Shown piece after piece: positions 27,866-36,713 of a stretch of 64,000 nucleotides of DNA (positions are counted from its first letter, which is position 1; the number at the start of each line of letters is the position of its first letter). The notes beneath the pieces were generated by a model. It searched no databases. It was not told where the DNA came from and saw only the letters and a list, made by a program, of their open reading frames with translations. Origin of the DNA: Candidatus Aminicenantota bacterium. GTDB lineage: Bacteria > Acidobacteriota > Aminicenantia > Aminicenantales > Aminicenantaceae. The translations under genes were made by a program, and so were the position numbers. The stretch is taken from NCBI GenBank assembly GCA_011049545.1, contig DRHQ01000064.1:1-64000 (forward strand). The letters are read 5' to 3'.

Positions 27866-28001
27866 ATTCTTGACCTATATAGAATTCCATGCTAAAGTTA
27901 CGATTGATTTTACTTGAATTGAAAAGATAGAGGGAGTGGCGAATACTTTAAGTCAGTTAATCCCGCAAACAGACCTGCTCTTATAATAAATATATCACAA
28001 T

Positions 28002-28367
28002 ATGAAAAGCGGTAAGATACCCGAAAAGCTTGTTTACCGGTTAGAAGAAATAAGCCGTATTGCACAACTTAATCCTGAAGTCATTGAAGCCTGGGAAAGG
28101 GAACTCTACTTCCTTCATGCAGGAAAGACAGGCTCTGGAGATAAGATATTCAGGAAAAAAGACTTAGCCATAATCCTCAGGCTAAAGGAATTGCTAGAAA
28201 AAAAGAGATTAACTCTGGCTGGAGCAAAAAGAAAAATCGAGGAGGAATTCGGGATAATAACTCCAGCCCCAGTGCATCCTGATCGACTGAAAAAAGTCCT
28301 CTATCAGGTTCGAGAACAACTGCATGAAATTGCGATTTCTTTGGGAAACGACTCAAAAAAAACATAA
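28002..28367 (+). CDS. MerR-family transcriptional regulator
   Basis: The 121-residue protein begins with a MerR-type winged HTH: YRLEEISRIAQLNPEVIEAWERELYFLH, then KIFRKKDLAIILRLKELLEKKRLTLAGAKRKI. A short C-terminal helix (LKKVLYQVREQLHEIAISLG) would form the dimer coiled coil. No cysteine-based metal site is present, so a metal sensor is unlikely. Small stand-alone MerR proteins of this length often lie close to core genes. TATAAT is present about 20 bases before the ATG. A tRNA gene follows 36 bases downstream, possibly on the same transcript. Confidence 0.88.
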   Translation: MKSGKIPEKLVYRLEEISRIAQLNPEVIEAWERELYFLHAGKTGSGDKIFRKKDLAIILRLKELLEKKRLTLAGAKRKIEEEFGIITPAPVHPDRLKKVLYQVREQLHEIAISLGNDSKKT

Positions 28368-28403
28368 AAATCTTTCCATATTTGTTATAATTATTCACTT
28401 GGT

Positions 28404-28480
28404 CGGGACGTGGCGCAGCCTGGTAGCGCACACGCTTGGGGTGCGTGGGGTCGGCGGTTCAAATCCGCCCGTCCCGACCA
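28404..28480 (+). tRNA. tRNA-Pro (anticodon GGG)
   Basis: The 77-base cloverleaf has the acceptor stem CGGGACG/CGTCCCG, D-arm GGCGCAGCCTGGTAGCGC, anticodon stem CACGC/GCGTG with loop TTGGGGT (anticodon GGG), and T-arm GGCGGTTCAAATCCGCC. The 3-prime CCA is encoded. It reads proline codons CCC and, by wobble, CCU. A T-rich stretch follows. Confidence 0.97.
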
Positions 28481-28562
28481 TTTTTAATTTTTCAAGCCTG
28501 GCAGAATGTTAGTTTAGTCAGGGAAATATACAAAAAATAAGGAGGTTAAAGATATTCAGGAA

Positions 28563-28910
28563 ATGAATGCAAACAAAAAAAAGGAAGTGCCCCTTGAATT
28601 AAAAGCACAAGCGACAAGATTAATTGACCTGATCAATTACCAGGAAGGCTCTGTGGTCAGCCGGGAAATTATTTCAAAAAAAACTGGAACTGTCACTTTA
28701 TTTGCCTTTGATGAAGGACAAGGTTTAAGTGAACACACGGCCCCTTTTGATGCTTTGGTTTATTGCTTGGATGGTGATGTGGAAGTCACCATATCAGGCA
28801 ATCCTATTCAGCTAAAGCCAGGAGAAATAGTGATCATGCCTGCCCATCAACCTCATGCCTTAAAAGCCCTCAAGAAATTCAAAATGCTACTGACAATGAT
28901 CCGAACTTAA
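28563..28910 (+). CDS. Cupin domain protein
   Basis: This is a single-domain cupin of 115 residues: the first motif is seen in AFDEGQGLSEHTAPFDALVYCLDG, the second in LKPGEIVIMPAHQPHALKAL. The metal-binding His and Glu positions are partly kept. Such small cupins are bound-metal isomerases, dioxygenase-like proteins or sensors; the substrate is unknown. AAGGAGGT lies 15 bases before the ATG and a nearer AGGA precedes it. surE follows 30 bases downstream, so the two are likely cotranscribed. Confidence 0.88.
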   Translation: MNANKKKEVPLELKAQATRLIDLINYQEGSVVSREIISKKTGTVTLFAFDEGQGLSEHTAPFDALVYCLDGDVEVTISGNPIQLKPGEIVIMPAHQPHALKALKKFKMLLTMIRT

Positions 28911-28940
28911 AAAGATGAGACGAAAAAGAAAAAAGAAGTT

Positions 28941-29714
28941 ATGAAACCTCTTATTTTCCTCACCAATGATGATGGTTTTTTCGCCGAAGGCATAGAAGCT
29001 CTCTCCCGAAACCTTAAGGACTTAGGACGAATTTACGTCGTCGCCCCAGACAGAGAGAGAAGCACTGCTTCCCTCTCTCTTACTCTTCGCCGCCCCTTGA
29101 GAGTCAAAAAGATTAAAACGAATACCTATGCTGTAGACGGGACTCCTGCCGACTGTGTTTATATTGCACTTAAAAAATTGTTGCCTCAAAAGCCTTCTTT
29201 GCTCATCTCAGGCATCAACAAAGGTCCCAATCTCGGACAGCAAGATATTTCCTATTCGGGTACAGTCGCCGCAGCTATTCAGGGAACCTTTCTTCAGATT
29301 CCTTCAATAGCCGTCTCTCTTTTCCCAGACAAAAATCATAAGTATTCTTATGATTCCTCTGCCAAAATAGTCAACTCAATTGCCATGAAGCTGCTGGAAA
29401 ATAAGATCCCTGAAAAAATGACTCTCAATATAAACTTTCCCCCTCCTCCTATCAAAGGTATAAAAATTACAAAACTTGGTCAGAAAAGATACAATCCGGA
29501 AATTATCGAAAAAAAAGATCCCATGCAAAATTCCTATTACTGGATAGGACCTGGAAATCCAAAAGCTGAAGGCGCCAAAAACAGTGATGTTATGGTCGTC
29601 AAAGAAGGTTACATCTCTATTACTCCACTTCACACAGACTTAACAAACTACAAGACAATTCAGCATCCAACATTTAAAAATATTGTCGTATCTATCACCG
29701 ATGAGCTCTCTTAA
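28941..29714 (+). CDS. surE: 5'/3'-nucleotidase SurE
   Basis: SurE is a metal-dependent phosphatase of nucleoside 5' and 3' monophosphates, linked to stationary-phase survival. Motifs are FLTNDDGFFAEGIEAL (metal-binding Asp pair), VVAPDRERSTASLSLTLRRPL, DGTPADCVYIAL, and ISGINKGPNLGQQDISYSGTVAAA. The length of 257 is normal. The next gene begins within its last 14 bases, so translation is coupled. Confidence 0.96.
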   Translation: MKPLIFLTNDDGFFAEGIEALSRNLKDLGRIYVVAPDRERSTASLSLTLRRPLRVKKIKTNTYAVDGTPADCVYIALKKLLPQKPSLLISGINKGPNLGQQDISYSGTVAAAIQGTFLQIPSIAVSLFPDKNHKYSYDSSAKIVNSIAMKLLENKIPEKMTLNINFPPPPIKGIKITKLGQKRYNPEIIEKKDPMQNSYYWIGPGNPKAEGAKNSDVMVVKEGYISITPLHTDLTNYKTIQHPTFKNIVVSITDELS

Positions 29715-30297
29715 AAAACTATATGACTGGGTCCTTCACTGGGCTGATACTCCGTATGGCCTCCTTGCTCTCTTCCTTCTCGCTTTCGCTGAGAGTTCTT
29801 TTTTCCCTGTTCCCCCTGACCCTCTTCTTATAGCCCTCTGTCTGGGAGCAATCAAAAAGTCCTGGCGTTTTGCCTTCTACACTGCCTTTGCCTCGGTTAT
29901 CGGAGGTATTGTAGGGTATTTCATCGGCTTTGGCATATGGGAAATTGTGGATTCGCTTTTCTTCAAATATGTCCCTGGATTCACAGAAAGCCTTTTCCAG
30001 CGCGTGATAGCTAATTATAGTGAATATGGTTTCTGGTACGTGTTTCTGGCCGGCTTCACTCCTATTCCTTATAAAGTTTTCACCATAGCTTCGGGAGTTT
30101 TCAAGCTCAACTTCTTCCTCTTTCTCTTAGCGTCCACACTAAGCCGCTCCCTCCGTTTTTTCGCAGTTGCTGCTTTGCTTCGAAAATTTGGGCCTGGGAT
30201 CAAAATCTTCATCGATAAGTACTTCAACCTCCTTGCTATCCTCTTCTTCATCCTTCTTGTGGGCGGATTCCTGATAATCAAATTCATGATAAAGTAA
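29701..30297 (+). CDS. YqaA-type DedA/VTT family membrane protein
   Basis: The protein is an integral inner-membrane VTT-domain protein with four to five hydrophobic helices and the conserved early region LAFAESSFFPVPPDPLLIAL, then a glycine-rich GIVGYFIGFG and the FLAGFTPIPYKVFTIASGVF motif with the key Pro and Arg-like positions of DedA relatives. Such proteins are linked to lipid-carrier recycling or membrane homeostasis. ATG 29701 (Met7 of the ORF) lies inside the surE end and is preferred as the start. It is likely an operon member with surE and the two glycosyltransferases. Confidence 0.88.
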   Translation: MSSLKKLYDWVLHWADTPYGLLALFLLAFAESSFFPVPPDPLLIALCLGAIKKSWRFAFYTAFASVIGGIVGYFIGFGIWEIVDSLFFKYVPGFTESLFQRVIANYSEYGFWYVFLAGFTPIPYKVFTIASGVFKLNFFLFLLASTLSRSLRFFAVAALLRKFGPGIKIFIDKYFNLLAILFFILLVGGFLIIKFMIK

Positions 30298-30330
30298 TAT
30301 GCTAAAAGCAGAGTGCAGCAAGATTTCACC

Positions 30331-31548
30331 ATGAAGATTCTTTTCACTTGCAAGGAATTCCCTCATGCTAAAGTCATCGGTGGGCCTATTATCATCTACA
30401 ACCGCTTGAAATATTTTTCTAAAAATCATCTTGTGTCCTTAGCTGCCTTCTTCCGCGCGGGAGAAGAAAAATACATCCCCTCTGTTAAACCCTTCTGTCA
30501 TGATTTAAAACTTATCCCCTTGCCCGCGAAACGCTCGCCTCTTAAAGCAACATGGGATTTTTTCACCTCACCAATCCCTCACTATTTCCTCAGGACTCAT
30601 GGTTCACAAAAAATGGCAGGTGCCATTGCAGAGATGGTGCAAAAAGACCGCTATGATTTTGTCATTGGCGAATATTCTGTAATGGGGCAGTTCATCCATA
30701 ATAATCCGCTGCTCCCGCCAGTCCACCGAATCATCTCTGTCCATGAATGCTATTATCTGGCACGCCTCAAGGCTTTTCGCAGCAGCAGTTTTGGACTCGG
30801 CATACTAAAAGAAGCCATAAACCTAAAAGGGCTTAAAAAATATGAATTCGATATGTACAGGCACGCTGATAAAGTGCTCACTCTGACTCATCAGGACAAA
30901 AAGAAACTTCTAGAAATTTTTCCTGAACTGGATATTGCCGTGGTTCCCCATGGTGTAGATGTGGAAGATTTCTCATTTTCTAGAACTGAAGGAGAAGAAA
31001 GAAACATTGTTTTTGTGGGAAATTACCTGCATTATCCCAACGTGGATGCGGTTCTTTTCTTTTACCAGGAAATCTGGCCCCAGATAAAATCCCAGGTTCC
31101 AGAGATAAAATTCTATGTGGTTGGTCAGGGTCCGCCTCCAGAGATCCAAAGTCTTTCTCAAGATGATGCCGTCATCGTCACAGGCCGAGTCGATGATGTC
31201 CGTCCCTACCTGAAAAAAGGACGAGTCTTCATCTGTCCGGTGAGGCTCGGTGGAGGATTCAGAGGCAAAATACTGGAGGCTATGGCTATAGGCACTCCAG
31301 TAGTCTCAACATCCCTGGGCGCAGAGGGTGTTCCTACTGTTCAAAGGGAAAACATCATCGTAGCTGATAATCCAGAGGAATTTACTCAAGGTATTCTTGA
31401 CTTGATGAACGACGATAAATTGTTCGAGAGAATAAGGAACAGGGCCCGCAAACTCGTCGAAGAAAAATATGCCTGGGAAAAAGGAGTAGAGATTATGGAG
31501 GGAGTTTTAGAAAAAATGATGAAAAAAAATCCCTCTTCTAAGAACTAG
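30331..31548 (+). CDS. Family GT4-type glycosyltransferase
   Basis: This is a GT-B fold glycosyltransferase of about 405 residues. It starts MKILFTCKEFPHAKVIGGP, has the inter-domain IVFVGNYLHYPNVDAVLFF, and the acceptor/donor-site motif CPVRLGGGFRGKILEAMAIGTPVVSTSLGAEG typical of GT4 family members. The donor sugar nucleotide cannot be told. The ORF track starts at a GTG (30313), but the ATG at 30331 fits the family N-terminus. A second transferase follows after 16 bases, so both may build the same surface glycan. Confidence 0.88.
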   Translation: MKILFTCKEFPHAKVIGGPIIIYNRLKYFSKNHLVSLAAFFRAGEEKYIPSVKPFCHDLKLIPLPAKRSPLKATWDFFTSPIPHYFLRTHGSQKMAGAIAEMVQKDRYDFVIGEYSVMGQFIHNNPLLPPVHRIISVHECYYLARLKAFRSSSFGLGILKEAINLKGLKKYEFDMYRHADKVLTLTHQDKKKLLEIFPELDIAVVPHGVDVEDFSFSRTEGEERNIVFVGNYLHYPNVDAVLFFYQEIWPQIKSQVPEIKFYVVGQGPPPEIQSLSQDDAVIVTGRVDDVRPYLKKGRVFICPVRLGGGFRGKILEAMAIGTPVVSTSLGAEGVPTVQRENIIVADNPEEFTQGILDLMNDDKLFERIRNRARKLVEEKYAWEKGVEIMEGVLEKMMKKNPSSKN

Positions 31549-31564
31549 CCTTGGAGCGGTGAAA

Positions 31565-32788
31565 ATGAAAGTCACAATGATTATCCCGAGTTACTGGGGA
31601 CGGATAAAGTCTGAAGGTTGGAGGAAAACAGATGATGTCTATGACCATCCTACTCCTCTTGATGAGACAGGGACTTTAGGCCGTGTCCTTAAGAGTCTCT
31701 CCATTCTCGAAAGCAAAGATTTTAATCTTGTTATCCTGGGTATTTCTACAGCTCAGGATATCCAGGGAGAAGTCGAGTCAAAAATATCCTCGATTGTCAA
31801 AGATGAAGCCACAAAGGTTAAAACTATTTTTTTCTCCTATTCACACCTGGATAAGATTCACCAGCACTTAGCCAATCATAGCCTGGAGAAATTCATCCCT
31901 CTTTTACGGCTCAGCGGCTACTCCAATGTTCGAAATCTCTGCCTCTTCTCAGCTCACCTCTTAGGCTCTGAGGCTGCTGTTCTCATCGATGATGACGAAA
32001 TCTTCGAAGATCCGCAATTCATGGAAAAGGCTGTTGAATTTATCGGTAAAAAAATTCAGGCAGATAAGGTGCTGGCAGTTGCTGGTTACTACATCAACCC
32101 TGATAATGATTTCTTTATAAACAAGGAAATTGCCCCCTGGATGACCTACTGGAATAAGATCGATTGCATGAACCGAGCCTTTAAGGAAATAATCGGGAAG
32201 CCTCCAAGGCTTAAGGAAACTCCTTTTGTTTTCGGTGGAAACATGGTTGTTCACCGCGATCTTTTTACATTGGTCCCTTTCGATCCTTCTGTTCCCCGGG
32301 GAGAGGATATCGATTATCTCATCAATGCCAGGATGTTTGGCTTTAAATTCTACCTGGATAATCAGCTTTCAATCAAACACGATGCTCCTCCAAAAACCCA
32401 CCCCACCTGGCAAAACGTAAGAGAGGATATTTTCCGCTTTGTGTTTGAAAAGAGCAAGCTGGAAGCCCAAGAACCTGCTCCAGGCATGAAGAGAATAGCG
32501 GCAGGAAACCTTGATCCCTTCCCTGGAGAATTTCTGGGGAAAGATTTAGAAGAACGAATCTTCCACTCCAATCTTATGCTTGCAGTTGATTATCTTCGTC
32601 AGGACGACAAAAAAGGGGCTAGGGAATGTATGAACAATATTTATCTCTCTAAAACCAAAGCTATACCTGAGACGAACTCCTTCCAAAACCTGATCCAGTT
32701 GCAGAAAACCTGGAAAAATTTAATGGAATACTTCTCTTCGGAAAAAGTTAGACAAGAAGTCTGCAGGCAGCTTAGCATTCCCGCATGA
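31565..32788 (+). CDS. GT2-like glycosyltransferase, GT-A fold
   Basis: The product begins MKVTMIIPSYWGR and contains VLIDDDEIFED, the GT-A DXD-type metal site, followed by a VFGGNMVVHRDLF segment and PRGEDIDYLINARMFG, which resembles the acceptor loop of GT2 enzymes. About 130 C-terminal residues are helical and of unknown role. GGAG stands 8 bases before ATG 31565, which is therefore preferred to the GTG at 31559. It is probably cotranscribed with the preceding GT4 gene. Confidence 0.78.
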   Translation: MKVTMIIPSYWGRIKSEGWRKTDDVYDHPTPLDETGTLGRVLKSLSILESKDFNLVILGISTAQDIQGEVESKISSIVKDEATKVKTIFFSYSHLDKIHQHLANHSLEKFIPLLRLSGYSNVRNLCLFSAHLLGSEAAVLIDDDEIFEDPQFMEKAVEFIGKKIQADKVLAVAGYYINPDNDFFINKEIAPWMTYWNKIDCMNRAFKEIIGKPPRLKETPFVFGGNMVVHRDLFTLVPFDPSVPRGEDIDYLINARMFGFKFYLDNQLSIKHDAPPKTHPTWQNVREDIFRFVFEKSKLEAQEPAPGMKRIAAGNLDPFPGEFLGKDLEERIFHSNLMLAVDYLRQDDKKGARECMNNIYLSKTKAIPETNSFQNLIQLQKTWKNLMEYFSSEKVRQEVCRQLSIPA

Positions 32789-32834
32789 ATAAGGCCCGAC
32801 GATCCTGACTCCAGAGTCAGTCCTTGAGTAATTA

Positions 32835-32915
32835 GGATCAGGCCTAATCCTTGGGAATGCTATAGCGGTACAAGAGGCAGGAAAGTAACTTTTCCCAATA
32901 GCAAGACCTAACCTC
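32835..32915. repeat. Inverted-repeat element of the GGATCAGGCC family
   Basis: GGATCAGGCCTAAT at 32835-32848 and CAAGACCTAACCTC at about 32902-32915 are divergent inverted ends. The interior (CTTGGGAATGCTATAGCGGTA, AAAGTAACTTTTCCCAATAGC) can be aligned by eye with the element at 55217-55297. Confidence 0.65.
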
Positions 32916-32921
32916 AATACT

Positions 32922-33737
32922 TTATCTGGTAGAATGCATTTTCGCTTGAGGAAGCTTATTTTCGGGAATTCCCAAAGCCAATCCAATTTCTCGCAGTTTT
33001 GCCTGGATTTTCCGGACATTTTCAGGCCCCATGCGGATAAGATGCTTCTGGGCTTTACTCAGGTTTTCTAACTCAGGGTCTGCTATTGTGTATGATACCA
33101 CCTTAGCTTCTAATAATATGTCTCCTTCAATCACTGGCGCCTTAAGCAATTCAACAATAGCCGCGGTCAAAGTCTTGTTGAAATCTTCTTCTGGATAGCC
33201 CAAATCTGTGTATGCCTCTTGAATAAGTAGTGCCGATTGTTCGTAGAGCTTCACCCATCCTTCGGAATCTAGGGAGCTAAAAACATCCCCGACCAAGTTG
33301 TACCGGTCATAGCCTTCGTGATTTACATAATAAAGTCCATCTTTCTCGATGATCTTGAAATTTTCCTCAAGAGCGAAGAAATCAATTTGGGAACGAGGAC
33401 TTAAACCGTTGGCGATATTGTCAACAGCACCCACGAATTTGCGAATCAAATCTTTGCTCATGAACCAGGAAGCTGCGTCTGGATGGGATGACAGTTCCTT
33501 GGTCATATTGCTAATTGTTTCATCGCTTTCGTCAAGCTCTACCTGAATCAATTCTATAGCCTCTTCTTCAATGACAGGCTCTTCTGCCAGAACTTGAGCA
33601 GGTTGTTCCTCTTGAACTTGCTGAATGGGAATTTCTTCTGGCTTCTCATAAATGAAAAAATAATAAACTCCTGCAGCTATTGCTATCAAGACAATAATGA
33701 TAACTGCAATTGAGGCAACTTTTATATTTCCTGCCAT
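32922..33737 (-). CDS. DUF3014 domain protein
   Basis: The 271-residue protein has one N-terminal membrane anchor (VASIAVIIIVLIAIAAGVYYFF), an acidic, Gln/Glu/Val-rich linker (residues 30-70), and then a DUF3014 globular domain with SWFMSKDLIRKFVGAVDNIANG, RYNLVGDVFSSLDSEGWVKLYE and RMGPENVRKIQAKLREIG. It should face the periplasm. The function of DUF3014 is unknown. It is monocistronic and convergent with the glycosyltransferase run. A strong ribosome-binding site (GGAGGG) lies just upstream. Confidence 0.85.
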   Translation of the reverse strand: MAGNIKVASIAVIIIVLIAIAAGVYYFFIYEKPEEIPIQQVQEEQPAQVLAEEPVIEEEAIELIQVELDESDETISNMTKELSSHPDAASWFMSKDLIRKFVGAVDNIANGLSPRSQIDFFALEENFKIIEKDGLYYVNHEGYDRYNLVGDVFSSLDSEGWVKLYEQSALLIQEAYTDLGYPEEDFNKTLTAAIVELLKAPVIEGDILLEAKVVSYTIADPELENLSKAQKHLIRMGPENVRKIQAKLREIGLALGIPENKLPQAKMHSTR

Positions 33738-34103
33738 ATTCTCCCTCCTTCTTCTTTTAGATTATTTAAAATTACTTATAACCTTCAGTATAAGTAACAC
33801 AGACCAGATTCCCAAAAAAATAAACCATAATCAACACTCTCAAAGAACATTCCTCCAGCATTTTCTCTCAGGGATGTCCCCTTGGGGAACGTCCCTACAA
33901 TTCTCTATTTTTATTAAAATCTTCAAATTTATCAAAATAAATTTTTGGCGTTGGATTTCCCGCACAGCACAACCTGATTTTCTTACCGATTTGTAGCTGG
34001 GTCATTTTTTTTCTGGGCCTTTTTCTTGCATGCTATCATATGCATTTGTGGATTTGAAGTCTTATAAAATTTAATCATCCCTTTTAAATTATATAAAAAA
34101 GTG

Positions 34104-34250
34104 GGATCAGACTTTGTCATTGGGGTCAGGCCTTGTCATGAAGAAAGGATACTTTTTTATCCTTGATTATCTTGGCTTCCCCACGATAAGGCCTGACCCC
34201 GAGGGCTAAATTTTGTCATATGGATATCATTTCCCGATAAAATCTGATCC
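34104..34250. repeat. Triple-nested palindromic element
   Basis: Outer arms are GGATCAGACTTT (34104-34115) and AAAATCTGATCC (34239-34250). Middle arms are GGGGTCAGGCCTT (34122-34134) and AAGGCCTGACCCC (34188-34200), a perfect 13-base match. A small inner stem is AAGGATA (34145-34151) with TATCCTT (34158-34164). The structure looks like one element inserted inside another of the same family. Confidence 0.8.
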
Positions 34251-34262
34251 GGTAAGAATTTT

Positions 34263-34448
34263 TTATTTTTTTCCTTGAATGAGAGCCTGAAATTTGTCAT
34301 ATTCTAGCCTTGGATAGCATAAGCATTTCGCAAACCCGTCCTTGTTCTGTAAAAGATGGTCACGGCAAAAGCTATTTCTCTTGAATCTCGCTTCCGCTGC
34401 TTGAAAAAACCTAAGGGTCTGCAGGCCATCTCTTGCTATGTAAAACAT
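34263..34448 (-). CDS. Possible 61-residue protein, unrecognised
   Basis: The ORF reads MFYIARDGLQTLRFFQAAEARF and then a Cys/His stretch NSFCRDHLLQNKDGFAKCLCYPRLEYDKF. The composition is protein-like and the CxxH / CxC spacing could bind a metal, but no family is recognised. It is divergent from the PurF-like gene and lies beside a nested repeat, so it may instead be a fragment of a mobile-element protein or a chance ORF. Confidence 0.3.
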   Translation of the reverse strand: MFYIARDGLQTLRFFQAAEARFKRNSFCRDHLLQNKDGFAKCLCYPRLEYDKFQALIQGKK

Positions 34449-34471
34449 AACCTTTTTTAAGGGAGGCCATT

Positions 34472-35878
34472 ATGGGTGGATTATTCGGAGTAGTTTCAAA
34501 TGAAGATTGCGTGAGTGATCTTTTCTACGGCACAGATTATCATTCTCATCTTGGAACAACAAGGGGCGGTCTTGCTGTCAAAAATCCAGAGGGATTCATA
34601 AGGTTCATTCACAACATCGAGAATGCTCAATTCAGGTCTAAATTCGAACAGGACATCACAAAGATGCATGGCACGAGAGGAATAGGTGTTATCAGCGACT
34701 ATGATAACCAGCCGCTGCTTATACGTTCACACTTAGGAAAATATGCAATCGTAACCGTTGGTGCCATAAAAAACACAGATATACTCGTAAAAAACATATT
34801 GAGTGCAAGAAAAATCCATTTCTCAGAGATGATCGGAGAAGAAATCAATCCCACAGAGCTTGTCGCTTCTATGATCAACCAGGAATTGAGTTTTGAAGAA
34901 GGGATAATAAAGGCTCAAGAAGCGATTGAAGGATCATGTTCTTTGCTGCTTCTGACAGAAAAGGGAGTGTATGCGGCAAGAGACAGGTTGGGAAGAACTC
35001 CTGTGGTTATCGGAAAAAAAGAGGGGACTTATGCCGTAACAATGGAAACATGTGCCTTTCCCAACCTAGGGCTTGAGATAAAACAATACCTCGGACCTGG
35101 GGAGATTGTTCTAATCACAGAAGAAGGGATTGAGCAGAAAAAGCCTCCGGGAGAGAAGATGCAGATATGTGGTTTCTTGTGGGTTTATTATGGATATCCT
35201 GCCTCGAGCTATGAGGGTCTCAATGTCGAGAGCGTAAGAAATAAATGCGGCGCTAAACTGGCAAAAAACGACAGCATTAAAATAGACTTGGTGGCTGGAT
35301 TACCTGATTCAGGAATCGGGCATGGACTGGGTTATGCAAGCGAAGCAGGGATACCCTTTAAAAGACCTTTTGTTAAATATTCTCCTACCTGGGCCAGAAG
35401 TTTTATGCCCCAGGACCAAACCGTAAGAGATATGGTAGCCAAGATGAAACTCATCCCTGTTAGGGAATTGATTGAAGGGAAAAGACTTTTGTTTTGCGAG
35501 GATTCAATCGTCAGAGGAACCCAACTGAAGGACACTATCCAAAGGCTTTTCGATTTTGGAGCTCTGGAGGTACATATGCGTCCAGCATGCCCTCCACTTA
35601 CGCATGGGTGCAAATTCCTTAACTTCTCAAGGTCAAAGTCAGAGCTTGATCTTGCAGCAAGAAAGGCGATAAAAGAGATAGAGGGAAAAGACGATAAAGA
35701 CCTGGACGAATATTCTACAGAAGGCTCTGAAAAACACAAGAGAATGATCAAGCAGATAAGCCAAAGGTTAAAACTGACAACACTGAAATATCAAAAACTT
35801 GCAGACCTCGTGGAAGCTATCGGTTTACCTAAAGAAAAAATTTGTACTTACTGTTGGGACGGAGCTGAAATTAAATAG
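34472..35878 (+). CDS. Amidophosphoribosyltransferase-like protein lacking the N-terminal catalytic Cys
   Basis: The 468-residue protein aligns with PurF in layout: an N-terminal Ntn-type glutaminase domain (HSHLGTTRGGLAV, then AARDRLGRTPVVIG) and a C-terminal phosphoribosyltransferase domain with the PRPP motif FCEDSIVRGTQLKDT, and a KICTYCWDG end. PurF normally starts MCGIFG with Cys as the amide nucleophile, but here the start is MGGLFGVVS, so the nucleophile is Gly. The MGG-type N-terminus recalls PurF-like sequences known in some anaerobes, so it is a subfamily rather than a mutation. It may use free ammonia or have another role. No other purine gene is adjacent. Confidence 0.85.
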   Translation: MGGLFGVVSNEDCVSDLFYGTDYHSHLGTTRGGLAVKNPEGFIRFIHNIENAQFRSKFEQDITKMHGTRGIGVISDYDNQPLLIRSHLGKYAIVTVGAIKNTDILVKNILSARKIHFSEMIGEEINPTELVASMINQELSFEEGIIKAQEAIEGSCSLLLLTEKGVYAARDRLGRTPVVIGKKEGTYAVTMETCAFPNLGLEIKQYLGPGEIVLITEEGIEQKKPPGEKMQICGFLWVYYGYPASSYEGLNVESVRNKCGAKLAKNDSIKIDLVAGLPDSGIGHGLGYASEAGIPFKRPFVKYSPTWARSFMPQDQTVRDMVAKMKLIPVRELIEGKRLLFCEDSIVRGTQLKDTIQRLFDFGALEVHMRPACPPLTHGCKFLNFSRSKSELDLAARKAIKEIEGKDDKDLDEYSTEGSEKHKRMIKQISQRLKLTTLKYQKLADLVEAIGLPKEKICTYCWDGAEIK

Positions 35879-35888
35879 GCTTCTTTCT

Positions 35889-36713
35889 CTATTTTTTAAT
35901 TCTTAATCCCTTGTATTCAGCCCTGAGGGAAAGCTTATTATTTCCTCCGGAAAGCGTAAGAAATATTTCCATTTCTTTATTCTTCCAGAGGGAACTGTAT
36001 TCTAAATGACCCAGGCTAACAGCAAGTCCCCAGTTCGAGTAATCGTCTTTATATAAATCATTTCGCCAGGTAACGTTGCTGCCCACGGGCATTCCATGCA
36101 TTTGAGTTAACCAATCTTTAATTTTTTTATAATCGCCGATATATTGACTTTCATGCTTATGCTTTCCTAAAAAAATATATTTTGTTTTGATTAATTTATT
36201 TCCCGCAAAAATAAACTCAATCGAACACTCTATGCCTATTGCTTTTTTTCGGTATCTAATTGTCTCTAATCCATAAGATTTCTCTTGATGAAAGGATTCA
36301 CCTTCCAATTCAAATACTTGGTTCTTGCTCATTCCCCAACGAGTTTCTCTGAAATAATTCTTAAATTTATACTTATCTTCCCGAATCTCATCCTTCCCTT
36401 TGATTGTGACAATCTTGGTCACTACAAAAAGTTTCTCAACTAAGGCATCAAGTATATAACCTGATATAGTCATCCCCGACTCTTCAGAAGCATAATAGAC
36501 CTTTAGCCATATTTTTTTTACTTTTCCTATATCCTGGAGGGTGAGGATGGTTCCCTTGGCAACAGTCTCAACTATAAGGCTGGTTTTATCTGCTTTAAAA
36601 TAAATATTAGCTTTTTCGGCTATAACTCTGATCTTTTTTCCACTGGGTAATAAGGGTCCAGAGAGAAAAGAGAAAAATATAATTATAAAGAATATATTCC
36701 TGAGAACTGCCAT
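35889..36713 (-). CDS. Secreted SH3-like domain protein of unknown function
   Basis: The protein has a signal peptide (MAVLRNIFFIIIFFSFLSG) and residues 30-100 resembling a bacterial SH3 domain (VIAEKANIYFKADKTSLIVETVAKGTI). The rest, with RETRWGMSKNQVFELEG and repeated Lys/Tyr/Trp-rich strands, is not recognised; the RWGMS segment recalls short exported domains of unknown function found with SH3b. The start at 36713 (Met8) fits the signal peptide. It is convergent with the PurF-like gene, with 10 bases between stop codons. It stands alone on its transcript. Confidence 0.65.
   Translation of the reverse strand: MAVLRNIFFIIIFFSFLSGPLLPSGKKIRVIAEKANIYFKADKTSLIVETVAKGTILTLQDIGKVKKIWLKVYYASEESGMTISGYILDALVEKLFVVTKIVTIKGKDEIREDKYKFKNYFRETRWGMSKNQVFELEGESFHQEKSYGLETIRYRKKAIGIECSIEFIFAGNKLIKTKYIFLGKHKHESQYIGDYKKIKDWLTQMHGMPVGSNVTWRNDLYKDDYSNWGLAVSLGHLEYSSLWKNKEMEIFLTLSGGNNKLSLRAEYKGLRIKK

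Larger units (their letters stand above)
33738..34471. other. Repeat-rich intergenic region upstream of the PurF-like gene
   Basis: The 734 bases hold a hairpin with GGGATGTCCCC / GGGGAACGTCCC arms (about 33873-33897), a nested palindromic element (34104-34250) and one possible small minus-strand ORF (34263-34448). GGGAGG precedes the purF-like ATG at 34472. No promoter was identified with confidence. Confidence 0.6.

Noticed and set aside
27736-27867. 44-residue N-terminal extension of rarA in the ORF track
   Set aside because: It is translated from a palindromic repeat region and does not match the family; the normal start is ATG 27735.
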